Origin: Bdellovibrio sp. 22V
GTDB lineage: Bacteria > Bdellovibrionota > Bdellovibrionia > Bdellovibrionales > Bdellovibrionaceae
Reading direction: 5' to 3'
Assembly: GCF_030169785.1 (NCBI RefSeq)
Contig: NZ_CP125854.1
Span: 3,224,001 to 3,288,000 of the forward strand
Length of the DNA stretch: 64,000 nt
In this document: positions 56,264-64,000 of the stretch, piece by piece
How positions within the stretch are numbered: the first letter of the stretch is position 1
Layout of the letters: every line of letters starts with the position of its first letter
Program-made: the position numbers and the translations under genes
Notes under the pieces: model-generated
Told to the model about the DNA's origin: nothing
The model's input: only the letters and a program-made list of their open reading frames with translations
The model's database searches: none

Positions 56264-58457
56264 CAATGATCCCTTTGATCTTTTGAATCTCGTAGATTGC
56301 TTGATTCAATTGGCTGGCGTCGCGAACACTGACTTCAAAATGACAAACAGCTTTCTTATCTTTCGTGGTTCTGATTTGCGCGGACTGGATATTGATTCCT
56401 TGCTGCGCAAAAGCTTCAGACATCAGTTTCAAAAGACCCGGAACGTCTTGAGAAATAATTTTTAGACGGACGACACGCTCTTGGCCTTCACCCGCTTGTT
56501 TCACATTCCAATTCACGTCGACTTTACGAAGCTGATCGAACTCGAAAGCTTTGCGGCAGTCGCTGCGATGAATAGTGATGCCTCTTCCGCGGCTGATAAA
56601 ACCCACAATTGGATCGCCCGGAATCGGATGACAGCATTTTGCATAGTGCACTAAAACGTCGTCCATGCCGTCAACACTGATCAAAGAATTTGTTTTACGT
56701 GTTTTTTGCGTCGCTGCACGCATGACTCTTTCCATGAAGGAAGAGTCTTCCGTTTTTGCCGCCTCTTTGGCGATATTTTCAGGCGACAATCGCTCGACAA
56801 GAACGCGCGTCTCTAACTTTCCGTAGCCGACAGTCACGTACAACTCATCAAGATCCGCCAAACCGTGATCTTTCAAATAACTTTCAAAAGCCGGTCCTTT
56901 AAGATATTTCGCAGCCGCCATACCGAATTTGCGGAATTCTTTTTCCACCAATTCTTTTCCCAAAAGAATTGCGCGACGGCGTTGTTCTTCCTTCACGAAG
57001 GCGCGAATTTTTGATTTGGCTTTATTCGTAACGACGAACTTCAACCAGTCTTTGGAAGGCTGTTGCGTTTTGGACGTAATGATTTCAACACTGTCACCGT
57101 TTTGCAGTTGGTACTTCAGCGGTACCATCTTGCCGTTCACCCGCGCGCCGACACAGCGGTTGCCAAGCTCCGTATGCACGGCATAAGCAAAATCGACCGG
57201 GGTTGCGCCTTCCGGGAATTCACGCACGTCTCCGGTCGGAGTGAAAACGTAAATTTCCGTTTCGAACAAGTCTGTCTTCACGGTATCCAAGAACTCATCG
57301 GGACTGCGCACTTGTTGGTGCCAAGTCACGAGATCACGCAGCCAATCGGCCTTTTGGAAGTCAGAGTCGTCGAGCATTTTGCCGCGCTCTTTGTACTTCC
57401 AGTGCGCGGCGATCCCGCGCTCTGCCACAAGATGCATCTCTTGCGTACGGATTTGAATTTCGATGCGCTCTCCGCCCGGCCCGATCACTGTCGTATGCAG
57501 AGATTGATAGTTATTGGCTTTCGGCATGGCGATGAAGTCTTTAAAACGGCCCGGAATCGGTTTCCACAAAGAGTGCACCAAACCCAAGACGGCGTAACAT
57601 TCCGCCACGGTTCCAACAATCACACGGAAGGCAAGGACGTCGTACACCTGATCGTAATCGATACTGCGCGATTGCATTTTACGATAGATCGACCACAAGT
57701 GTTTTGAACGGCCAAACACTTCGTATTTGAAACCGGCTTTGTTCAACTCTTTAGAGATCATCGACTTCACGTCATCGATATAACGATTCTGTTCCGACTC
57801 TGTCTTTTTGATATGCTGAACAAGTTCATAGTACATATCCGGGCGATAGTAACGGAAACACAGATCTTCAAGTTCAATCTTGAGAGAACTGATACCCATA
57901 CGGCCCGCAAGAGGACAATAAATTTCCAAAGTCTCAAGAGCAATGCGCTCTTGTTTTTCAAACGGCATGAAATTCAAAGTCCGCATGTTGTGCAGGCGAT
58001 CGGCGAGTTTTACCAAAACCACGCGCACGTCTTTACCCATCGCCACGATCATTTTGCGAATGTTCTCGCCTTGCTTTTCGTGACTGTTTTTGAATTTCAT
58101 CTGCCCGATTTTTGTAACACCGTCGACAAGATGAGCGATCACATCGCCGAACTCGCGACGAATATCTTCCAGAGTTGCATGCGTGTCTTCCACCGTGTCG
58201 TGCAAAAGACCTGTCGCAATTGTGTCGAGATCAAGATGAAGATCCGCAAGAATCGCGGCGACAGAAAGAGGATGCGAAATATAGGGCTCACCACTGCGAC
58301 GAATTTGCCCTTCGTGAGCTTTCTCTGAAAACGCGTAAGCTTTTTCAATCACCTTCAAATCTGCATTCGGATAGAAATTGCGAATGCGACCTAAGAGATC
58401 CTCTAAGGTCTTCACTGGCTTTTGACTAACTCCGCTCTCTTTCAGGAACTCAACCAT
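56241..58457 (-). CDS. Bifunctional (p)ppGpp synthetase/hydrolase, Rel/SpoT
   Basis: 738-residue stringent-response enzyme. The HD hydrolase domain (about 30-185) keeps the catalytic His-Asp in GLLHDTVEDTHAT (near 86). The synthetase domain (about 230-345) keeps GRFKDFIAMPKANNYQSLHTT and EIQIRTQEMHLVAERGIAAHW, so both activities look intact. TGS (about 385-445), a helical/zinc-finger region with HYAKCCHPIPGD, and an ACT domain (about 660-738) follow. The ATG at 58457 is chosen; the upstream TTG reading lacks family similarity. A terminator separates it from rpoZ. Confidence 0.95.
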   Translation of the reverse strand: MVEFLKESGVSQKPVKTLEDLLGRIRNFYPNADLKVIEKAYAFSEKAHEGQIRRSGEPYISHPLSVAAILADLHLDLDTIATGLLHDTVEDTHATLEDIRREFGDVIAHLVDGVTKIGQMKFKNSHEKQGENIRKMIVAMGKDVRVVLVKLADRLHNMRTLNFMPFEKQERIALETLEIYCPLAGRMGISSLKIELEDLCFRYYRPDMYYELVQHIKKTESEQNRYIDDVKSMISKELNKAGFKYEVFGRSKHLWSIYRKMQSRSIDYDQVYDVLAFRVIVGTVAECYAVLGLVHSLWKPIPGRFKDFIAMPKANNYQSLHTTVIGPGGERIEIQIRTQEMHLVAERGIAAHWKYKERGKMLDDSDFQKADWLRDLVTWHQQVRSPDEFLDTVKTDLFETEIYVFTPTGDVREFPEGATPVDFAYAVHTELGNRCVGARVNGKMVPLKYQLQNGDSVEIITSKTQQPSKDWLKFVVTNKAKSKIRAFVKEEQRRRAILLGKELVEKEFRKFGMAAAKYLKGPAFESYLKDHGLADLDELYVTVGYGKLETRVLVERLSPENIAKEAAKTEDSSFMERVMRAATQKTRKTNSLISVDGMDDVLVHYAKCCHPIPGDPIVGFISRGRGITIHRSDCRKAFEFDQLRKVDVNWNVKQAGEGQERVVRLKIISQDVPGLLKLMSEAFAQQGINIQSAQIRTTKDKKAVCHFEVSVRDASQLNQAIYEIQKIKGIIGVTRVIH

Positions 58458-58650
58458 ATATAAAAGCTTACCTCGAGAGACTATCGGCTCCAACTAAGTT
58501 TTCCTTAAGGTCCTAGTTTTATTAGCATTTTCGGAAGGCCAACGCGGGATCAGCCATAAACAAATAGGATCGTTTTAACGCTGCTTAATGCGAAGTTTTC
58601 GCGGGGTCTGACAGGGTAAAGAAGCCTGACTGCCGGGGAGGGCTGAAACG

Positions 58651-58680
58651 AAAAAAGGAGGTTTTTAACCTCCTTTTTAG
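58651..58680 (-). terminator. Rho-independent terminator after rpoZ
   Basis: Near-palindrome AAAAAGGAGG-TTTTTAA-CCTCCTTTTT, about 27 bp past the rpoZ stop, with T runs on both strands. It ends the mutL-miaA-yicC-gmk-rpoZ series, so the Rel/SpoT gene needs its own promoter in 58458-58650, where I see no convincing hexamer pair. Confidence 0.85.
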
Positions 58681-58706
58681 AATCCCTTTAGGATGAGCCT
58701 CAAAAA

Positions 58707-58946
58707 CTACTTATTGAGGTCTTTTTCGATTTGGCGAGTCGCCTCAGCATTGTCCATAGCATCGAGGTAACCGACGTTACCGATAGCTACTTCGCGAAGA
58801 GCGCTCACAATATACTTGTTAGAACGAGTAGAAACGGTGGCTTCAGCCCCTTTTAGAAGTTGCTTCGCTCTTTTCGCTACCATCAATACAAGAGCAAATC
58901 TGTTAGGTACTTTTTCCAAGCAATCTTCAACAGTTACACGAGCCAT
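58707..58946 (-). CDS. rpoZ: RNA polymerase omega subunit
   Basis: 79-residue omega, which helps assemble RNA polymerase and forms a (p)ppGpp site in proteobacteria. The start [20 protein letters not shown] and [12 protein letters not shown] are diagnostic. The ATG at 58946 follows CTGGAGG; a longer frame upstream is not used. It follows gmk by about 50 bp, the common gmk-rpoZ-spoT order. Confidence 0.96.
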   Translation of the reverse strand: MARVTVEDCLEKVPNRFALVLMVAKRAKQLLKGAEATVSTRSNKYIVSALREVAIGNVGYLDAMDNAEATRQIEKDLNK

Positions 58947-58996
58947 TATGCCTCCAGAGTCCAATGATCAAACGAATCAATTCGGCCAAGTTACAG

Positions 58997-59554
58997 CTAA
59001 GCTAGCAATTTTTCAACGATATTTTTAAATTCAGCGTAGGAATGTTCAAAGACGTCGTTCACGATCTGATAGTCGAACTTAGACGCCTCTCGGATTTCTT
59101 TTTCCGCGTTGGCCATACGGACCTCGATATCCGCAGGCATGCCCCCGTCTCTTTTTTCAATGCGACGACGCAATTCGTCGATAGATGGCGGCAAAATAAA
59201 CACGGTTTTAGCATCTGGAAACTTGGCTTTGAAGGTCTCGACACCCTGAATGTCCACGTCCATAATCGCGCATTTTCCCTGATTCCAGGCGCTTTCTATC
59301 GAGCTGTAAGAGGTTCCATAAAAGTTCGTATGAACCTTGGCCCACTCAACAAAAAAACCCTCTTTGATCTTCGCCTGAAAATCCTCAGAAGAAATAAAGT
59401 GGTAGGGATGGCCGTCACTCTCGCCTTTACGCATAGAACGAGTGGTGTAAGTAATAATGTCCACCAAGCGAGGATCTTCCTTGCTGAGCCTTTCGACAAA
59501 ACTACTTTTTCCTGCGCCACTCGGAGCGGCGACGATAATAAGACGTGTCTTCAT
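58997..59554 (-). CDS. gmk: Guanylate kinase
   Basis: 185-residue enzyme converting GMP and ATP to GDP and ADP, essential for GTP supply. P-loop APSGAGKSS at about 10-18, GMP-site TYTTRSMRKGESDGHPYHF, and the lid region RRRIEKRDGGMPADIEVRM. Start overlaps the yicC stop by 4 bp. Its linkage to rpoZ and the (p)ppGpp gene is widespread and functionally sensible, as guanylate kinase makes the precursor pool. Confidence 0.96.
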   Translation of the reverse strand: MKTRLIIVAAPSGAGKSSFVERLSKEDPRLVDIITYTTRSMRKGESDGHPYHFISSEDFQAKIKEGFFVEWAKVHTNFYGTSYSSIESAWNQGKCAIMDVDIQGVETFKAKFPDAKTVFILPPSIDELRRRIEKRDGGMPADIEVRMANAEKEIREASKFDYQIVNDVFEHSYAEFKNIVEKLLA

Positions 59555-60429
59555 TGAACGTTTTGTACCTGTTCTCTTAATCTTTCGATGAGGGTTTTTG
59601 CTTCTACCACGGCATGAGTGATCTTGGCTACCTGAGACTTTGAACCGATTGTGTTCACTTCGCGGAGCAGCTCTTGCGTGTAAAAGTCCAGCTTCTTACC
59701 TTCCGCCTGCTGCGAACCTACCAATTGACGGTAGTTTTTAATGTGCTCACTCAAACGCGTGAGTTCCTCATTAATGTCGGCTTTTTCAAGCTGAATCACG
59801 ATCTCTTGTGAGAGACGAGTCGGATCAATGTCATTTCCTTTAAGACGCGCGCGGATTTTCTGTTCGAATTTATCTTGAAGTTGCGCATTGGCTTCGCCGC
59901 GTAACTCACTGATAACTCTCACTTGTTTTTCCAGAGCCAAAAGAAGCTTTTCCAGATCTTTGCGCAAAGCTTTTCCTTCACGCGTGCGTTCACGATCACA
60001 ATTGCGACAAGCTTCGATGAAAGCTTTTTTAAGAACTTTATCTTCGCCGGTGAAAAGCTCGTAGGTCTCTTCGACTTTGATAATCTCCGGCAAGCGCGCC
60101 AACACTTCAAGATGCACTTGAAAAGGCACGCCCAACTCTTTGGAAAGATGTTTGTACGCCGTCATGTACTTCTTCGCCAAGGCATCGTTCACGGTCATTT
60201 GCGCTTTGTTCGCGGCATTACGCACGCGACGGGAAACAAACACGTCAACAGTGCCACGCAAAAGAGTGCTGCTCAGAATTTTTTTAAGTTCGGCTTCCAT
60301 CGCCACGAATTCGCGCGGCAAATGAAAACGAGGCTCTAAGAAACGGCCGTTGACCGAACGAATGCTCACTTCAACGCTGACGTCTTTTGTTTGAACTCTC
60401 GCGGTGCCGTACCCTGTCATGCTTTTCAT
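59551..60429 (-). CDS. yicC: YicC/YloC-family endoribonuclease
   Basis: 292-residue protein of the YicC family, recently assigned endoribonuclease activity. The N-terminus MKSMTGYGTA, SIRSVNGRFLEPRFHLPRE, and the C-terminal EGKKLDFYTQELLREVNTIGSKSQ with VEAKTLIERLREQVQNVQ are the conserved blocks. It stands 34 bp after miaA and is translationally coupled to gmk. Confidence 0.95.
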   Translation of the reverse strand: MKSMTGYGTARVQTKDVSVEVSIRSVNGRFLEPRFHLPREFVAMEAELKKILSSTLLRGTVDVFVSRRVRNAANKAQMTVNDALAKKYMTAYKHLSKELGVPFQVHLEVLARLPEIIKVEETYELFTGEDKVLKKAFIEACRNCDRERTREGKALRKDLEKLLLALEKQVRVISELRGEANAQLQDKFEQKIRARLKGNDIDPTRLSQEIVIQLEKADINEELTRLSEHIKNYRQLVGSQQAEGKKLDFYTQELLREVNTIGSKSQVAKITHAVVEAKTLIERLREQVQNVQ

Positions 60430-60463
60430 AATATCTCCATTCTGAAATCAGGCTTTGTCGCGG

Positions 60464-61396
60464 TCAAGAAGTGAGAAATTTCTCGACCAGAGCACGAGCT
60501 TCGGGAAAGCCAGAGTCCCCCGCAAACCAATGAATCTCTTTATCTCTTTGAAACCAAGTTCTTTGTCTTTTGGCGAGCTGGCGAGTGTTCTTCGCAATCT
60601 CTTCGAATAACTGCTCCGAACTCAACTCGCCCTTCACATGCGCGATGGTTTCTTTATAACCCACACTGCTCATCGGAGCCCATCTCTCTAGACCTTCATC
60701 GAGAAGCGCTTGGACTTCAGCGACAAGACCCTGCTCCAGCATTTTCTTTGTGCGCAGATCAATACGTTTTTTAAGAACGTCGCGGTCCCATTGTGGGCCG
60801 ATTTTTAAAAGCGGATAAGGAAATTGCGAACGTGAAGAGGCAAACTCCTCCTGAATCGCCGTAACACTTTTTCCCTGACTGCGAATCAATTCGATCGCCC
60901 GTCCGATCCGATAGTGATCGGAAACGTGAATCTTCGCCCCATATTCGGGATCTTTCAGCAAAAGTTCGCGATGAAGTTTTTCCGAGCCGCCTTCTTGCGC
61001 CAATTCATCCGCCACCGCTTTTTGAATTTCGGCAGGAACAGGCACAACGGGATACATGCCTTTTTCAATCGCCATAAAATAAAAACCGGTGCCGCCCACA
61101 ACAAAAGCGGGCGTATTTTCAGGGAGCTTTTCCATGAGCTCATGAAAATCACGGCTGTACTGCCCGGCGGTCATTTCCTGCGGAGGAGAAACATAGTCCA
61201 AAAGATAGTGCGGAACCAAAGAGCGCTCTGCGCGCGAAGGTTTCGCCGAACCGATGTCCAATTTTTTATAAACCTGAACAGAGTCGCAGTTGATAATGAC
61301 ACCGCGAAATTCTTGCGCGAGCTTGAGCGCCCAATCGGATTTTCCGGTGGCGGTAGCTCCCACAACAAAGATAACGGGCTTTTTGGAGTTCTTCAT
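60464..61396 (-). CDS. miaA: tRNA dimethylallyltransferase
   Basis: 310-residue enzyme that adds a dimethylallyl group to A37 of tRNAs reading UNN codons. P-loop GATATGKSDWALKLA, DSVQVYKKLDIGSAKPS, PHYLLDYVSPPQEMTAGQYSRDF, VVGGTGFY, and the C-terminal RQLAKRQRTWFQRD are family motifs. The ATG at 61396 overlaps the mutL stop (TGATG). Confidence 0.96.
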   Translation of the reverse strand: MKNSKKPVIFVVGATATGKSDWALKLAQEFRGVIINCDSVQVYKKLDIGSAKPSRAERSLVPHYLLDYVSPPQEMTAGQYSRDFHELMEKLPENTPAFVVGGTGFYFMAIEKGMYPVVPVPAEIQKAVADELAQEGGSEKLHRELLLKDPEYGAKIHVSDHYRIGRAIELIRSQGKSVTAIQEEFASSRSQFPYPLLKIGPQWDRDVLKKRIDLRTKKMLEQGLVAEVQALLDEGLERWAPMSSVGYKETIAHVKGELSSEQLFEEIAKNTRQLAKRQRTWFQRDKEIHWFAGDSGFPEARALVEKFLTS

Positions 61397-63279
61397 CAAA
61401 CGATGCGCCCGAAATCTTTTTCCAGTTTAAAGAACGGATACTCGACACTCACAGGTCGCCCATGCGGGCAAAAGCTTGAAAGCGGAAACATATCCATATC
61501 GCGCAAAAGACTTTTCATTTGTTCAAGTCCCAACGCTTGTCCCGCGCGCACGACCGAATGACAAGCCATTGTCGCACAGATATCACCCACAACCCGCTCA
61601 AGAGAGTAACTTCCCCCCTGCTCGACGATTTCAGAAGCCATTTTATCCAAGACGGAACTGAGGATGGATTCTTTAATCATCAACGGCGCCGCTTTCACAC
61701 CGATCGTTCCGGGACCGAGGGCTTCAATAAAAACGCCTAAACGTTCAATTTCAGAAGCGAGCGCAACAAGGGCCTCCACTTTTTCCGGAGACATATCAAT
61801 CGCCAACGGGAAAAGGAAATCTTGCACGTCGACTTTCCCGCCCTTCCAGGCGCTCATCAGTTTTTCAAAGACCACCCGCTCGTGAGCCGCATGTTGATCG
61901 ACGAAAACGATTTTATCGCGCGCTTGCGTGACAATGTAAGTAAGATTTGCTTGCCCCAGAACTTCCAGTGAAGACCAATACCCGCGCGGCTCTTCGGGAT
62001 TTGCGCTCACCGTCGCCGGCGGCCCTGACATTGCCGGCCCCTGCTGGAACGTCTCGCGAGAAGCGGCGGCATCCGCCAAAGTTTTGTAATCCATCTTGGG
62101 CTGCTGAACCGTCGAAGGAAAATTGAAATCTTTTTTCTGAAACTGCGTCACTGTCAAAGAAGTGTCTTCGAAAGCCAGATTTTCTTTGGGCATCGCTGGT
62201 ACGACATTCGCAAAATTAGGCAAACCCTGCGTGCTAGTATAATCCGCCGCAGACACATCCGCCAGCGGAGCAAGAGGTTGCGGTCTTTGCTCTTGCGGCA
62301 GCCAAGGCGCTTTTTCCAAAGTGCCACGCAAAGCCCCGGCGACAGCACGGAAAGCCAAAGAAGAATCTTGGAACTTCACCTGCGATTTTGTCGGGTGAAT
62401 ATTCACGTCGACACAATCAGGATCTGTTTCAACCCAAACAACAGCGATCGGATATTCCCCGTGCATCAGCAGATTGCGATAAGCTTCGTTCACCGCCGCC
62501 TGAATACTGCGATCTTGAATCCAGCGGTTTTGCGCGAACAACCAAATGTTTTTCGCCGTCTTCGCCACATTGTGAGGATCCGCGAACACCGCATACGCTT
62601 TGACATTCTCGCGCGAAGCTTCGCCTTCAAAGAGAGGTTTGATTTCTAGAATCTGCTCGACACGGTCTTTGCGCGATTTGCAGGCCGGCCAAAAACTGAC
62701 CAGCTTGCCGTTTTCCTGGATGCGAAACTCGACATCAAAGTGCGAAAGAGCCATCGCTTTCAAAGTCGTTTTGATCGCGGTATTTTCGGCAGCATCGGAT
62801 TTAAGAAACTTTAAACGTGCCGGAGTGTTTTCAAAAAGATTTTCAATCAGGATGGTCGTGCCTTGCGAGCCACCGACTTTATCGAGATCTCTTTTTTTGC
62901 CGTACTCACTGACCAACTGGTGCGCCTGCTCGTCGCCTTCGCGACGCGAAGTTAAAGTCAATTTACTGACAGCCGCAATACTCGCCAGCGCTTCACCACG
63001 GAATCCGAAAGTGCGCAGCTTCCACAGATCATCTGTTTTTGAAATTTTACTTGTTGCGAATCTTTCCAAAGCCTTCGGCAGATCCTCGGGCGACATCCCT
63101 TTTCCGTTGTCGATCACTTTAACAATTCGCCCGCCATCAAAAAACTCGACATGCACGCGCGTGGCGCCCGCATCGATACTGTTTTCTACAAGTTCTTTAA
63201 CGAGATGAGCAGGACGCTCCACCACCTCGCCAGCGGCAATTTGGTCGACGACTTCAGGAGATAGGACTTGGATTGACAT
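61396..63279 (-). CDS. mutL: DNA mismatch repair protein MutL
   Basis: 627-residue mismatch-repair mediator. The GHKL ATPase half has ENSIDAGATRV, DNGKGM, FATSKI and GFRGEALASIAAVS. A proline-rich linker (about 340-440) leads to a C-terminal half with the endonuclease metal motif DQHAAHERVVFE, plus CHSVVRAGQAL and CPHGRPV, so it is expected to nick DNA itself, unlike E. coli MutL. The start MSIQVLSPEVVDQIAAGEVVERP matches family usage; an ATG five codons upstream is possible. Confidence 0.95.
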   Translation of the reverse strand: MSIQVLSPEVVDQIAAGEVVERPAHLVKELVENSIDAGATRVHVEFFDGGRIVKVIDNGKGMSPEDLPKALERFATSKISKTDDLWKLRTFGFRGEALASIAAVSKLTLTSRREGDEQAHQLVSEYGKKRDLDKVGGSQGTTILIENLFENTPARLKFLKSDAAENTAIKTTLKAMALSHFDVEFRIQENGKLVSFWPACKSRKDRVEQILEIKPLFEGEASRENVKAYAVFADPHNVAKTAKNIWLFAQNRWIQDRSIQAAVNEAYRNLLMHGEYPIAVVWVETDPDCVDVNIHPTKSQVKFQDSSLAFRAVAGALRGTLEKAPWLPQEQRPQPLAPLADVSAADYTSTQGLPNFANVVPAMPKENLAFEDTSLTVTQFQKKDFNFPSTVQQPKMDYKTLADAAASRETFQQGPAMSGPPATVSANPEEPRGYWSSLEVLGQANLTYIVTQARDKIVFVDQHAAHERVVFEKLMSAWKGGKVDVQDFLFPLAIDMSPEKVEALVALASEIERLGVFIEALGPGTIGVKAAPLMIKESILSSVLDKMASEIVEQGGSYSLERVVGDICATMACHSVVRAGQALGLEQMKSLLRDMDMFPLSSFCPHGRPVSVEYPFFKLEKDFGRIV

Positions 63280-63362
63280 AGAGGGAATTTGCATGAGGAG
63301 ACTGCGCAAGTCATCCCTGAGTACGGTGCGCAGTCTAAATTTCAGGCCAAATATGCTGTGCG

Positions 63363-64000
63363 TTAAAACTCCCAGCCGAGGTTTAATCCCAAACCGTAAT
63401 AACGTGAACGTTCCCAATAATATTTGGCGTCCGTTCGCAGCGACACGGGCCCCAGGCGGAATGCCACGCCAAGATCAAACACGGCCCCCAAACTCATATC
63501 GTCCGCAGAGTAAGAAATCGTTTTCGTTCCATTCGGAAGTTCAAGGTTGAAATGTGAGTATTTAAACATAGGACCGAAGCCATAATAAAACAGCATCGAC
63601 TTTCCTTTGGGCAAAACGGTTTGCAGCAAAAAATCGGCGATGAAAATAAATCCATCCGCACTTTTTCCTGTTTCATCCGCATAGTAGCTAGGAGCTGACG
63701 GCGCGAAAATAATATTCGCGTCCGTGTAAATGTCGCCCGTAAACATCGTGTTGAAGCCGTTAAACTTTACACCATAAAATATCATACTCGCGGAGCGCTC
63801 TTCACCCATTGTGTCTTCGGTGAAGTTGATCATTTCAATATCAAGACCGCGATAGCGAGATGCAAAGAAGGGTTTACGGCGTTTGTCTTTTTTCTCTTCC
63901 GAGGGCTGGTTTTTTTCCGGTTCTGCTAGTTTGATCACTCCCGGCTTTACATCTGTATCAGCAATCCAACCCGTCGTTCCCGGCTTCAATCTGATTTTGT
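63363..64000 (-). CDS. Outer-membrane beta-barrel-like protein, N-terminus cut by window edge
   Basis: The visible 211 C-terminal residues are open to position 64000, so the start lies outside. The first part (IRLKPGTTGWIADTDVKPG) resembles the end of an SH3-like domain, followed by a charged linker (EPEKNQPSEEKKDKRRK). The rest looks like a barrel: alternating strands such as ASMIFYGVKFNGFNTMFTGDIY, SLRTDAKYYWERSRYYGLGLNLGWEF, ending in Phe. No family is named. It precedes mutL by 83 bp. Confidence 0.6.
   Translation of the reverse strand, partial: KIRLKPGTTGWIADTDVKPGVIKLAEPEKNQPSEEKKDKRRKPFFASRYRGLDIEMINFTEDTMGEERSASMIFYGVKFNGFNTMFTGDIYTDANIIFAPSAPSYYADETGKSADGFIFIADFLLQTVLPKGKSMLFYYGFGPMFKYSHFNLELPNGTKTISYSADDMSLGAVFDLGVAFRLGPVSLRTDAKYYWERSRYYGLGLNLGWEF

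Overview
The window reads as a piece of a Bdellovibrio-like chromosome (phylum Bdellovibrionota). This is inferred from gene content: a TolQ/TolR-driven Agl/Glt-type gliding cluster, an Alternative Complex III (actABCDEF), a complete type II secretion operon with a PilM-like GspL and a GspN, many secreted proteins without obvious family, and moderate G+C. No rRNA, tRNA, CRISPR array, phage or insertion sequence was seen. The content is core chromosome, densely packed, with many ATGA/TAATG stop-start overlaps.

Layout. 1-355 (minus): rpmI-rplT (L35, L20; L20 cut by the window edge) behind a structured leader. 655-2629: a secreted unknown, an esterase-like alpha/beta hydrolase and a Gdx/SugE guanidinium exporter. 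2929-5227: cydAB, a cytochrome bd oxidase. 6071-16247 (plus): a ten-gene operon of a TolQ-like and two TolR-like proteins, a large TPR protein, a small exported protein, a TonB-like protein with an AgmX/PglI-type C-terminus, a lipoprotein, a beta-barrel, a second TPR protein and a von Willebrand A (VWA) lipoprotein. 16305-20386 (minus): dtd, infC (best read with an AUU start), thrS and a PilZ protein. 20560-21838: a LEA-like secreted protein, a cysteine-repeat secreted protein and a gap with a 36-bp inverted repeat around a terminator.

21839-33358 (minus): actF to actA transcribed after resB-ccsA (system II cytochrome c maturation), with an N-formylglutamate amidohydrolase-like gene upstream. 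ResB/CcsA would attach the six haems visible in ActA and ActE. 33420-38064: PduO-type cobalamin adenosyltransferase coupled to a GNAT-like protein, an orphan membrane protein, a chemoreceptor and an unknown. 38226-51643 (plus): gspC-D-E-F-G-H-I-J-K-L-M-N, lacking only the prepilin peptidase. 51806-53658: ssb, a lipoprotein and a beta-barrel protein. 53630-64000 (minus): the cut gene at the right edge, then mutL-miaA-yicC-gmk-rpoZ (ending in a terminator), then a Rel/SpoT (p)ppGpp enzyme overlapping a PAS histidine kinase.

The items most worth a second look are the gliding-type operon with its VWA lipoprotein and two CxxC-TPR proteins, the triple cysteine-repeat protein, the 36-bp inverted repeat, the separation of thrS-infC from rpmI-rplT by about 16.5 kb, and strong RNA hairpins inside the gsp operon.
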